Part shown: positions 34,491 to 41,806 of the stretch, one piece after another
How the letters are laid out: each line of letters begins with the position of its first letter
Position numbering within the stretch: the first letter of the stretch is position 1
Assembly: GCA_017551095.1 (NCBI GenBank)
Contig: JAFZMQ010000025.1
Coordinates: 1-64,000, forward strand
Length of the DNA: 64,000 nucleotides
Reading direction: 5' to 3'
From: Clostridia bacterium
Lineage (GTDB): Bacteria; Bacillota; Clostridia; UBA1381
Program-made: the position numbers and the translations under genes
The notes under the pieces: generated by a model
What the model saw: only the letters and a program-made list of their open reading frames with translations
What the model was told of the DNA's origin: nothing
Databases searched by the model: none

Positions 34491-34542
34491 ACCCATACTT
34501 GGTTAGCCGAGTCACCAACGGTTTCTCAGTATCGGGGGATAG
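34491..34542 (+). promoter_or_regulatory. Candidate S15 autoregulatory leader before rpsO
   Basis: Pairing cc-atact with agtat-gg closes a region with an inner ttggt/accaa stem or an alternative ccg/cgg pairing, between rpmE and rpsO. Firmicutes rpsO leaders that bind S15 are short multi-helix RNAs at this position; the assignment rests on position plus fold. Confidence 0.42.
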
Positions 34543-34564
34543 TTAAATTATAGGAGGTGAAACC

Positions 34565-34831
34565 ATGACAAAAGAGCGTAAACAGGAGATTATCGCAAGT
34601 TTTGCTACTCATGAGGGTGATACAGGTTCTCCCGAAGTACAGATTGCACTTTTGACAGAAAGAATCAATCACTTAAATGATGAGCATTTGAATTTTCATA
34701 AGAAGGATAATCATTCAAGACGTGGTCTTTTAATGATGGTTGGTAAGAGAAGAAATCTTATGAACTACTTAAAAGAACAGGATATCGAAAGATATCGTGC
34801 ATTGGTTGCTAAGCTTGGTCTTAGAAAATAA
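34565..34831 (+). CDS. rpsO: 30S ribosomal protein S15
   Basis: The 88-residue protein includes [20 protein letters not shown] and [20 protein letters not shown], the rRNA-binding signature. GGAGGTGA precedes the ATG. It is followed by pnp, the conserved rpsO-pnp order. Confidence 0.97.
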   Translation: MTKERKQEIIASFATHEGDTGSPEVQIALLTERINHLNDEHLNFHKKDNHSRRGLLMMVGKRRNLMNYLKEQDIERYRALVAKLGLRK

Positions 34832-34844
34832 ATATAGTATCTTT

Positions 34845-34870
34845 ATGGGCAAACAGAATTGTTTGCCCAT
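34845..34870 (+). promoter_or_regulatory. Hairpin between rpsO and pnp
   Basis: atgggcaaac pairs perfectly with gtttgcccat around agaatt. No T tract follows, so it is more likely an mRNA-stabilising or processing hairpin at the rpsO 3' end than a full terminator. Confidence 0.6.
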
Positions 34871-34883
34871 ACTGCATATATTA

Positions 34884-34959
34884 GGAGATATGATATTTAG
34901 CACATAAATAGAGCGTACAAGGCGTTGTGGGCTGTATTTATCTGCTAATATGTATCTCC
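34884..34959 (+). promoter_or_regulatory. Long stem in the pnp leader
   Basis: ggagata (34884-34890) pairs with tatctcc (34953-34959); inside, atattt-agca pairs with tgct-aatat with one bulge, then ataaata with tatttat, and an apical acaa/ttgt. The result is an interrupted stem of about 76 nt ending about 25 nt before the pnp start codon. Its position and length recall the RNase III/PNPase-controlled leader of E. coli pnp; control here is inference. Confidence 0.6.
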
Positions 34960-34984
34960 AAAAATAAAGAAAAGGAGAAAAATT

Positions 34985-37291
34985 ATGTTTAGAAAAGAAA
35001 CAACATTGGCAGGCAGACCGCTTGTTATCGAAACGGGTAAAATGTGCTGTTTAGCTAACGGTCATTGTCTTGTAAGATACGGCGATACCGTAGTTATGGT
35101 AAATGTTACCGCATCAAGAACACCGAGAGAAGGGGTGGACTTTTTCCCGCTTTCCGTTGACTATGAAGAAAAGCTCTATTCGGTAGGTAAAATCCCGGGT
35201 GGATATATTAAGCGTGAATCAAAACCGTCGGAAAAGGCGATTTTAACATCACGCTGTATTGATAGACCTATCCGTCCGCTTTTCCCGTCAGACCTCCGAA
35301 ACGACTGCACCGTTGTTGCAACTGTTTTGTCGGTTGACCAGGATAATCCGCCCGAAGTTGCAGCTATGATTGGAACGTCTGTTGCACTTTCAATATCCGA
35401 TATTCCGTGGAACGGACCGATTGGTGCGGTTTGGCTCGGATTGGTTGACGGCGAATATGTTATAAATCCGACTGTGGAGCAAAGAGAAAAGTCACAAATG
35501 CATGTAACAATCGCAGGAACAAAGGAAAAGGTTGTTATGATTGAAGCGGGTGCAAACGAGATTGACGAGCAGGTTATGCTTGACGGTATCAAGTTTGCAC
35601 ATCAGGAAATTATCAAAATTTGCGAATTTGTGCAGGAAATCAAGGACGAAATCGGCAAACCGAAATTCGAGTATGTACCGCACGAAATAGATAAAGACCT
35701 TTGGAACGCCGTAAAAGAGCTGGAATATGAAAATATCAAACACGCCCTTGATACCGACGACAAAAATGTCCGTGACGAGAGAATGGGCGTAATTGAGGAC
35801 GAAATAAACGAAAAACTTTCCGAGCAGTTCCCGAATCTTTCCGAAATTTTAGGCGAACTTCTTTACAAGATGCAAAAGGAAATTGTAAGAGCTTGGCTTG
35901 TTGAGGGTAAGCGTGTTGACGGCAGAGGTCTGGACGAAATCCGTCCACTTGCCGCTGAGGTTGATATACTCCCGAGAACTCACGGTTCAGGTCTTTTCAC
36001 AAGAGGACAGACTCAGGTTATGACGATTGCAACACTCGCACCTCTTGCAGAAATGCAGAGGCTTGACGGTATCGACACCGAGGAGTCAAAAAGATATATG
36101 CATCACTATAACTTCCCGTCATACTCTGTCGGTGAAACAAAGCCGTCAAGAGGTCCGGGACGCCGTGAGATAGGTCACGGAGCATTGGCGGAGCGTTCAC
36201 TCGTTCCGGTACTTCCGTCCGAGGAAGAATTCCCGTACGCAATAAGAACGGTATCGGAAGTGCTTTCATCAAACGGCTCAACGTCGCAAGGCTCTGTTTG
36301 CGGCTCAACACTTGCACTTATGGCGGCAGGTGTGCCGATTAAAGCACCTGTTGCAGGTATTTCCTGCGGTCTTATCACAACCGAAAACGGATTTACAACT
36401 ATGGTCGATATTCAGGGCTTGGAAGATTTCTACGGCGAAATGGACTTTAAGGTAGCAGGAACGAAAAAGGGTATAACCTCTATCCAGGTTGATATTAAAA
36501 ATGACGGACTTCCTTATGATGTTATCTGGGAAGCATTCCAGAAGACGAAAAAGGCAAGAAATTATATAATTGACGAAATTCTCTTGAAGGCAATTCCCGA
36601 AGTGCGTGACCATCTGTCACCTTATGCACCTAAGGTTACAACAATGCATATTGATGTCGATAAAATCCGTGATGTCATAGGTCAGGGCGGTAAGGTTATT
36701 CAAAAGATTGTTGCCGATACGGGTGCTAAGATTGATATTGAAGAGGACGGAACAATTTATATTTTCGCCGTTGACCAAGAATCCGGTGAAGCGGCACAAA
36801 AGGCGATTGAGCTTATCGTAAAAGAGCCTGAGGTCGGCGAAATTTATGACGGCACAGTTAAGACAATAACCGATTTCGGTGCTTTTGTTGAGATACTTCC
36901 GGGTAAAGACGGACTTTGCCATGTTTCCAAGCTCGACTATAAGCGAATTGAAAATGTCGAGGACTATGTAAAAGTAGGCGATAAACTGCTTGTTAAGGTT
37001 ATGGAAATAGACGAAAAGACGGGCAAGATAAGTCTTTCTCATAAGGACACAATGCCAAAGCCTGAGGGATATGAAGAAAGACCGCCGCGTCGTGAGGGCG
37101 GAAACGCACCGAGAAATACTGCAAGACGGGACGGCGGAAACAGACCTCCGCAGAATAGAAATAACGCACCAAGACCTAAGCCACAGGCAAAACCTGTTGA
37201 GGAAGTAAAAAAGCCTGAGCCTAAAAAGGAAGAACCGAAAGCACAACCAAAAGAGGAAAAAGGCGGCTTTTTCAGCAAGATTTTTAAGTAA
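34985..37291 (+). CDS. pnp: Polyribonucleotide nucleotidyltransferase (PNPase)
   Basis: The 768-residue trimeric 3'-5' phosphorolytic exoribonuclease has two RNase PH domains, an all-helical linker (about 235-310), a KH domain with IRDVIGQGGKVIQKI and an S1 domain with YDGTVKTITDFGAFVEIL. After the S1 domain an extra tail of about 70 residues is rich in Arg/Gly/Asn/Pro, then Lys/Glu/Pro, ending GGFFSKIFK. The tail is longer than in most Bacilli. AAAGGAG precedes the ATG. Confidence 0.97.
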   Translation: MFRKETTLAGRPLVIETGKMCCLANGHCLVRYGDTVVMVNVTASRTPREGVDFFPLSVDYEEKLYSVGKIPGGYIKRESKPSEKAILTSRCIDRPIRPLFPSDLRNDCTVVATVLSVDQDNPPEVAAMIGTSVALSISDIPWNGPIGAVWLGLVDGEYVINPTVEQREKSQMHVTIAGTKEKVVMIEAGANEIDEQVMLDGIKFAHQEIIKICEFVQEIKDEIGKPKFEYVPHEIDKDLWNAVKELEYENIKHALDTDDKNVRDERMGVIEDEINEKLSEQFPNLSEILGELLYKMQKEIVRAWLVEGKRVDGRGLDEIRPLAAEVDILPRTHGSGLFTRGQTQVMTIATLAPLAEMQRLDGIDTEESKRYMHHYNFPSYSVGETKPSRGPGRREIGHGALAERSLVPVLPSEEEFPYAIRTVSEVLSSNGSTSQGSVCGSTLALMAAGVPIKAPVAGISCGLITTENGFTTMVDIQGLEDFYGEMDFKVAGTKKGITSIQVDIKNDGLPYDVIWEAFQKTKKARNYIIDEILLKAIPEVRDHLSPYAPKVTTMHIDVDKIRDVIGQGGKVIQKIVADTGAKIDIEEDGTIYIFAVDQESGEAAQKAIELIVKEPEVGEIYDGTVKTITDFGAFVEILPGKDGLCHVSKLDYKRIENVEDYVKVGDKLLVKVMEIDEKTGKISLSHKDTMPKPEGYEERPPRREGGNAPRNTARRDGGNRPPQNRNNAPRPKPQAKPVEEVKKPEPKKEEPKAQPKEEKGGFFSKIFK

Positions 37292-37310
37292 AATAGGTTG
37301 TTGGAATATA

Positions 37311-37345
37311 AAAAGAAATGCACTTTAAACTGCATTTCTTTTTTT
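37311..37345 (+). terminator. pnp terminator
   Basis: aaaagaaatgca (37311-37322) pairs perfectly with tgcatttctttt (37331-37342), and the T run continues to 37345. Confidence 0.92.
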
Positions 37346-37393
37346 GTGTAAAAACAATCCCCTGCCGTAAGGCGAGAATATACGTTTTTTATA

Positions 37394-37494
37394 GGGGATT
37401 TTTAAGGGGAGTATCCCCTTAAACGGTTTGTGGAGGGTTTGGGAGGGAATCCGACCCTCCCAACGCTTTTGGTACTTTTCACGCTGAAAAGTAC
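37394..37494 (-). repeat. 101-nt palindromic interspersed element, copy 2
   Basis: This is the inverted copy of 31300-31400, same length, with a handful of substitutions clustered next to hairpin 1 (ccca versus ttgg) and a compensatory C-G/G-C swap at the base of hairpin 1. It lies in the convergent pnp/queT gap. Together with the pnp and queT terminators it explains most of 37292-37600. Confidence 0.85.
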
Positions 37495-37570
37495 AGATAA
37501 GAAAATCTTAATTTTAATAAATAGTTTTGCAACGAAGACGAAATAATGAGGTCTTAGTGTTATTAAAAAC

Positions 37571-37597
37571 GCTGTCGGGATATTCCCGACAGCTTTT
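37571..37597. terminator. queT terminator
   Basis: gctgtcggga (37571-37580) pairs with tcccgacagc (37584-37593) around tat. T-rich sequence follows on both strands; on the minus strand it comes right after the queT stop. Confidence 0.88.
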
Positions 37598-37600
37598 AAT

Positions 37601-38077
37601 TTATGCTTCAAAGCCGTATTTTTTCATTGAAAGATACAGTAAATATCCCAAAACACCGCAGGATAGTAATTCGCCTATGCCGACGGTCAGAACAAAAAAC
37701 CATACCGAGCCTTCAAAGCCGTAGGCGAACTTCAAAATAGGCGGTATTATAATTGCGTTTGATAGAATCGGGGGGATTAGTGCAAGTATTGGGCGGTTTC
37801 GCAGTTTATAGGTGAAAAATGCACCGATAAGCGTTGCGATACTGCCGAAAATGACATCAATCAGAATGCTGCCGACTATGATATTGGAAAGAATACAGCC
37901 GACGAAAAGTCCCAAAACGGCAGACGGGGTGAAAATCGCAAGTGCGTAAAGTGCTTCGGAAATCCTAAGCTGGATTACGCCGCTCGACAAGCCGAAAGCG
38001 TTTGAGGCGAGTGTCAAAACGACATAAAGCGCCGCAATTACAGCACCTTCGGTAAGATGTTGTGTGTTTTTTTCCAT
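37601..38077 (-). CDS. queT: Queuosine precursor transporter QueT (ECF S component)
   Basis: The 158-residue membrane protein has about five or six hydrophobic segments. LTEGAVIAALYVVLTLAS and LRISEALYALAIFTPSAVLG are typical of QueT. It is the substrate-binding unit for preQ0/preQ1 uptake and would dock on the EcfA1-A2-T module encoded at 6397-8900. AAGGAG lies 10 nt before ATG 38077 and overlaps the riboswitch tail. The upstream preQ1 element independently supports the substrate. Confidence 0.93.
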   Translation of the reverse strand: MEKNTQHLTEGAVIAALYVVLTLASNAFGLSSGVIQLRISEALYALAIFTPSAVLGLFVGCILSNIIVGSILIDVIFGSIATLIGAFFTYKLRNRPILALIPPILSNAIIIPPILKFAYGFEGSVWFFVLTVGIGELLSCGVLGYLLYLSMKKYGFEA

Positions 38078-38089
38078 ATTAAAAAAGCT

Positions 38090-38131
38090 CCTTAGTTTTG
38101 TTTTAGGTGAGGATGGTTTCGAACTCACCAA
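38090..38131 (-). promoter_or_regulatory. preQ1-I riboswitch of queT
   Basis: On the minus strand P1 GGTGAG (38129-38124) pairs with CTCACC (38111-38106). The loop is TTCGAAACCATC, then an A-rich tail (taaaacaaaactaagg) follows that reaches the Shine-Dalgarno sequence. This is the class I preQ1 layout (stem, GTTCG..ACC loop, A-tail pseudoknot ending in AAGG). Because the tail includes AAGGAG, ligand binding should block translation initiation. Confidence 0.87.
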
Positions 38132-38136
38132 GGGGG

Positions 38137-38165
38137 ATATTATCATACTTTTTTGAAAAAGTCAA
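38137..38165 (-). promoter_or_regulatory. Promoter of queT
   Basis: Minus-strand TTGACT (38165-38160), 17 bases, TAATAT (38142-38137). Transcription would start at about 38130, exactly at the 5' edge of the riboswitch. Confidence 0.65.
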
Positions 38166-38175
38166 TTCCCGATAC

Positions 38176-38204
38176 TTGAAAAAAATCCGTTATTGCTGTA
38201 TAAT
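38176..38204 (+). promoter_or_regulatory. Promoter of dut
   Basis: TTGAAA at 38176-38181, 17 bases, TATAAT at 38199-38204; leader about 20 nt. Confidence 0.75.
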
Positions 38205-38230
38205 TATCTAAAATTACGGAGGCGAAGACT

Positions 38231-38665
38231 ATGAAAATTGAGATAAAAAAGCTAAAAGATAACGCAAAATTGCCGACACGCGGCTCTTGCTATGCGGCAG
38301 GATATGACTTATATGCGTGTATAGATGATGCGGTAACGATTGCACCGCACACAACGGAAAAAATCGGTACGGGGCTTTCGGTAGCCGTTCCAAACGGATA
38401 TTTCGGGGCGATTTTCGCACGGAGCGGACTTGCGGCAAAGGAGGGTTTACGCCCTGCAAACTGTGTTGGCGTTGCCGACAGTGATTACAGGGGCGAGTAT
38501 ATAGTCGCAATTCATAACGATACCGACGAGGAACGCAAAATTGAGCCGCAGGAGCGGATTGCACAGCTTGTTATTATGCCGTTTTTAGAGGCGGAATTTG
38601 AAGAAGTTGCAAATCTTTCCGAAACGGAGCGAGGAAGCGGCGGATTCGGAAGCACGGGAAAATAA
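38231..38665 (+). CDS. dut: dUTP diphosphatase
   Basis: The 144-residue trimeric dUTPase has all five motifs: AAGYDLYA, GAIFARSGLA, GVADSDYRGEY, RIAQLVIMP and the C-terminal RGSGGFGSTGK. It removes dUTP and supplies dUMP, complementing the dCMP deaminase at 21593. GGAGG precedes the ATG. Monocistronic. Confidence 0.96.
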   Translation: MKIEIKKLKDNAKLPTRGSCYAAGYDLYACIDDAVTIAPHTTEKIGTGLSVAVPNGYFGAIFARSGLAAKEGLRPANCVGVADSDYRGEYIVAIHNDTDEERKIEPQERIAQLVIMPFLEAEFEEVANLSETERGSGGFGSTGK

Positions 38666-38667
38666 AT

Positions 38668-38694
38668 AAACGGGAGCATTTGCTCCCGTTTATT
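38668..38694 (+). terminator. dut terminator
   Basis: aaacgggagca (38668-38678) pairs with tgctcccgttt (38681-38691), followed by att. Confidence 0.9.
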
Positions 38695-38703
38695 ATGTAG
38701 GAA

Positions 38704-38791
38704 ATTACAACATTTTGTTGTAATGACGAAATAACAAAACAGCTACCTTGTACCCACGCCCGTAGGCGGAGCTTCTATCAGAAGCTTTTTT
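38704..38791 (+). other. Two hairpins ending in a plus-strand terminator, no gene
   Basis: attacaaca-ttt-tgttgtaat (38704-38724) is followed by a gcccgtaggcgg region, then agcttct-atc-agaagct (38770-38786) with a run of six T. The last is a good intrinsic terminator on the plus strand, but dut already ends at 38668-38694 and no plus-strand ORF or clear promoter lies between. It may be a relic or an undetected short transcript. Confidence 0.5.
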
Positions 38792-40274
38792 ATTTTCTGT
38801 GATAGAAAGATTTTCTTTGATATTTTGGTTCGCAAGTGATATTTATACCAAGTTTTTTAAACACATTCATATCTACCTGCGACAGAATTACGGTAGAATG
38901 CGCTTCAAGTCCTTTTAAAAGATGCAGGGCGTCGATTGCTTTTTTTGCATTTTCGTTAGTTACGGCACATATCGACAGGGCTACCAGAACTTCGTCTGTA
39001 TGAAGCCTTGGGTTATGGTTTCCAAGGTAATTTACCTTTAAATCCTGTATTGGTGCTATTATATCAGGCTCAATAAGTGCAATAGAATCGTCAATGCCCG
39101 TTAAATACTTTAATGCATTTAAGAGAAGTGCACTTGACGCACCCAAAAGCTTTGAGGTTTTGCCTGTTAAAATCGTGCCGTCGGGCATTTCAATAGCAGT
39201 TGCGGGGGCGTCGGTTAAATCCGCTTTCCTAAGTGCAGCACCGACTACCGGACGGTCGTCTGCGGTAAGCTCGGCTTGTTGCATAAGAAGCTCGATTTTT
39301 TGGATTTCGTCGTCGCCTGTGTTTGTCTGGCGTTTTTTACATAAAGCTCCGTAGTATCTGCGTATAATCTCCGCTTTTGCGGCATCCGATACCGCATCGT
39401 CGTCTGTTATGCAGTTTCCTGCCATATTTACGCCCATATCGGTGGGGGATTTGTACGGACATTCGCCGTAAATCTGCTCAAACATAGTTTTTAAAACAGG
39501 GAAAATCTCAACATCTCTGTTATAATTTACAGTAGTTTCGCCGTATGCTTCAAGGTGGAATGGGTCAATCATATTTATATCGTTTAAGTCGGCAGTTGCC
39601 GCCTCATACGCAACATTTACGGGGTGTTTCAGCGGCAAATTCCAGATTGGGAAAGTTTCAAATTTGGCATATCCGGCACTTACGCCGTTTTTATGCTCAT
39701 GGTATAGCTGGGAAAGACAAACTGCCATTTTTCCGCTTCCCGGTCCGGGTGCGGTAACAACGACCAATGGGCGTTTCGTTTTTACAAACTCATTTTTTCC
39801 GTAGCCCTCTTCGCTTACTATTTTCGATATATTGTAAGGATAGCCCTCGATAGGATAATGGCGGTAAACCTTCATGCCCATAGCCTCTAACTGAGTCTGG
39901 AACTTTTCGGCAGACGGCTGACCGGAAAACTGCGTCAAGACAACACTTCCTACATAAAGCCCTTTTCCCTTAAATGCATCTATAAGGCGGAGGGTGTCAA
40001 GGGTGTATGTAATATCCAAATCGCTCCTTACCTTACTCTTTTCAATATGCAAGGAGTTTATAGCGATAATTATCTCCGCCTGGTCTTTAAGCTGCAACAG
40101 CATATTTATCTTGCTATCCGGCTTAAATCCGGGCAGAACGCGGGAGGCATGAAAATCGTCAAACAATTTTCCGCCGAACTCCAAATACAGCTTTCCGCCA
40201 AATTTGGAAATACGCTCTTTTATGTGTGCAGACTGCATTTTCAGGTACTTATCATTATCGAAACCTATTCTCAT
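38790..40274 (-). CDS. DUF1846 (UPF0371) family protein
   Basis: The 494-residue protein covers the full family length, with the conserved start RIGFDNDKYLKMQS and motif VVTAPGPGSGKMAVCLSQLY, which resembles a nucleotide-binding loop. The family is widespread in Firmicutes and has crystal structures, but no agreed function. GAGGAAAG precedes the ATG. It appears monocistronic. Confidence 0.92.
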   Translation of the reverse strand: MRIGFDNDKYLKMQSAHIKERISKFGGKLYLEFGGKLFDDFHASRVLPGFKPDSKINMLLQLKDQAEIIIAINSLHIEKSKVRSDLDITYTLDTLRLIDAFKGKGLYVGSVVLTQFSGQPSAEKFQTQLEAMGMKVYRHYPIEGYPYNISKIVSEEGYGKNEFVKTKRPLVVVTAPGPGSGKMAVCLSQLYHEHKNGVSAGYAKFETFPIWNLPLKHPVNVAYEAATADLNDINMIDPFHLEAYGETTVNYNRDVEIFPVLKTMFEQIYGECPYKSPTDMGVNMAGNCITDDDAVSDAAKAEIIRRYYGALCKKRQTNTGDDEIQKIELLMQQAELTADDRPVVGAALRKADLTDAPATAIEMPDGTILTGKTSKLLGASSALLLNALKYLTGIDDSIALIEPDIIAPIQDLKVNYLGNHNPRLHTDEVLVALSICAVTNENAKKAIDALHLLKGLEAHSTVILSQVDMNVFKKLGINITCEPKYQRKSFYHRK

Positions 40275-40380
40275 TATTCTTTCCTCTTTCGCATCAATAT
40301 CAAAGTATATTTTATTACAAAAGGGAGGTTTTAGTCAAGAGAATATTGTCAAAAAAAAGAAAAAAATCGGGACGCCCGAT

Positions 40381-40830
40381 TTAATTCAGAAACCATATGA
40401 AAAAATTTAAATATCCTGCAAAGCAAACCCATATAAGATAGGGTATTTGCAAGTACGCGGCGGTTTTGCTGACCTTTGAATACTCGATTATTGTCATGAT
40501 TATTAAAACCAGCAGGAGAAGCAGCCATATAAAAGCAAAAAGGTATGCTTCCATATTGAAGAATATTATAGACCAAAAGAAATTCACAATAAGGGATAGC
40601 CTGTAAACAAACGGTACACTTCCGCTTTTTTTGTATACCATACCCGCACTTATTCCCATAAGGACAAAAAGTATGCCCCAGACAATCGGAAACAGAAACG
40701 AGGGCGGGGACAGCGGGGGTTTTACCAAAGCTTCAAAATCTGCCATAGCGTCCTTTGTAAAATAGGCGGAAAGACCGCCAACCGCAAGTGCGATTAGTAT
40801 TTCTATTATATAAGGTCTTAGCTTTCTCAT
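40381..40830 (-). CDS. TspO/MBR family protein
   Basis: The 149-residue protein has five hydrophobic segments, the TspO fold. Signature stretches: KPPLSPPSFLFPIVWGILF, NFFWSIIFF and YLIWVCFAGYLN. Bacterial TspO proteins bind porphyrins and affect tetrapyrrole or stress responses; the ligand here is unknown. AAGGAG precedes the ATG. Confidence 0.92.
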   Translation of the reverse strand: MRKLRPYIIEILIALAVGGLSAYFTKDAMADFEALVKPPLSPPSFLFPIVWGILFVLMGISAGMVYKKSGSVPFVYRLSLIVNFFWSIIFFNMEAYLFAFIWLLLLLVLIIMTIIEYSKVSKTAAYLQIPYLIWVCFAGYLNFFIWFLN

Positions 40831-40974
40831 AGTTATCTCCTTTTAAGCCATATTTTTATACTTATATAATATATGAAAATTGAACTGTTATTATACCAAT
40901 ATGGCGAAAAAATGTTATTTTGTGCAAATGCACAAAAAAAATTAAAAAAAATCACAATATTTACTAAAAAACAC

Positions 40975-41003
40975 TTGCATTTATATAAAAGATGTGTTAT
41001 AAT
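40975..41003 (+). promoter_or_regulatory. Orphan promoter upstream of the small RNA candidate
   Basis: TTGCAT at 40975-40980, 17 bases, TATAAT at 40998-41003. No plus-strand protein gene follows before a terminator at 41067-41091. Confidence 0.7.
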
Positions 41004-41009
41004 GGTACT

Positions 41010-41091
41010 CAAGTAGAAGGGAATTACTTTCTACCCTTTATCCTATATAAATATGTTAAGCTGGAAAAATACCGCATTTGCGGTATTTTTT
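41010..41091 (+). ncRNA. Candidate small RNA (about 80 nt)
   Basis: Downstream of the orphan promoter, a gtagaa/ttctac hairpin (about 41012-41034) is followed by a single-stranded A/T-rich linker and a strong terminator, aaataccgc/gcggtattt plus T run (41067-41091). No ORF with a ribosome site fits inside. The unit lies between the divergent starts and ends of tspO and greA, both on the other strand, and explains part of the 40831-41149 gap. It resembles no RNA family I recognise. Confidence 0.55.
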
Positions 41092-41099
41092 CATTTAAA

Positions 41100-41132
41100 A
41101 AATCATCTCAGGATAAAATCCTGAGATGATTT
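41100..41132. terminator. greA terminator (bidirectional)
   Basis: aaatcatctcagga (41100-41113) pairs perfectly with tcctgagatgattt (41119-41132), followed on the minus strand by TTTTTT. Confidence 0.92.
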
Positions 41133-41149
41133 ATGTTACTGATATGTTA

Positions 41150-41656
41150 TTATTCATACTTATATATTTTTTCGATTTTAAAATCAATTGTGCAAACGGG
41201 CGTTGTTACCGAAACGGTTTCGCCTGCCTTATGCCCCAAAAGTGCCTTCCCGACCGGTGAATTTACCGAAAGAAGCTCATTCATATCCGAGTGTAAAATT
41301 GCATACATTTCAATCTCATCAGCACTTACAAAGGTATATTTTTCCACTTCTTCTTCGCCGACCTCAATAATCTCAACCGTATTTCCTATGCAAACTACAC
41401 CGTCCTCTATTTCGTCATCTGAAATAGTACGAGCATATTTTAAGATATTCATAAGCTGGTTTATTTTGTTTTCAACTTCTGCCTGTTCGTTTTTTGCTTC
41501 GTCATACTCTGCATTTTCCGATAAATCGCCAAATCCGCGTGCAACCTTTATTTTTTCGGTAATTTCGCTTCTTTTGGTCGTTTTAAGATATTCAAGCCCT
41601 TTTTTTAAGGCACTCATTCCTATACCTGTTAAGATAATTTCCTTCTCTTCCGCCAT
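41150..41656 (-). CDS. greA: Transcription elongation factor GreA
   Basis: The 168-residue protein has an N-terminal coiled coil with the acidic tip GDLSENAEYDEAKNEQ, which enters the RNA polymerase secondary channel, and a C-terminal FKBP-like domain with NSPVGKALLGHKAGE. It rescues backtracked polymerase by transcript cleavage. AAAGGAAG precedes the ATG. Confidence 0.95.
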   Translation of the reverse strand: MAEEKEIILTGIGMSALKKGLEYLKTTKRSEITEKIKVARGFGDLSENAEYDEAKNEQAEVENKINQLMNILKYARTISDDEIEDGVVCIGNTVEIIEVGEEEVEKYTFVSADEIEMYAILHSDMNELLSVNSPVGKALLGHKAGETVSVTTPVCTIDFKIEKIYKYE

Positions 41657-41806
41657 AAAAACGCTTCCTTTCTATATAAAGATGAATTCTCCTATAATTT
41701 AAAATACATTATACCAAAATATTTTTATTTGTCAATCTTTTTATTTATACTAAATAATTCTATGCAATAGTGAGAATAATTATTATAAAAACAAAAGGAT
41801 GTAGTT

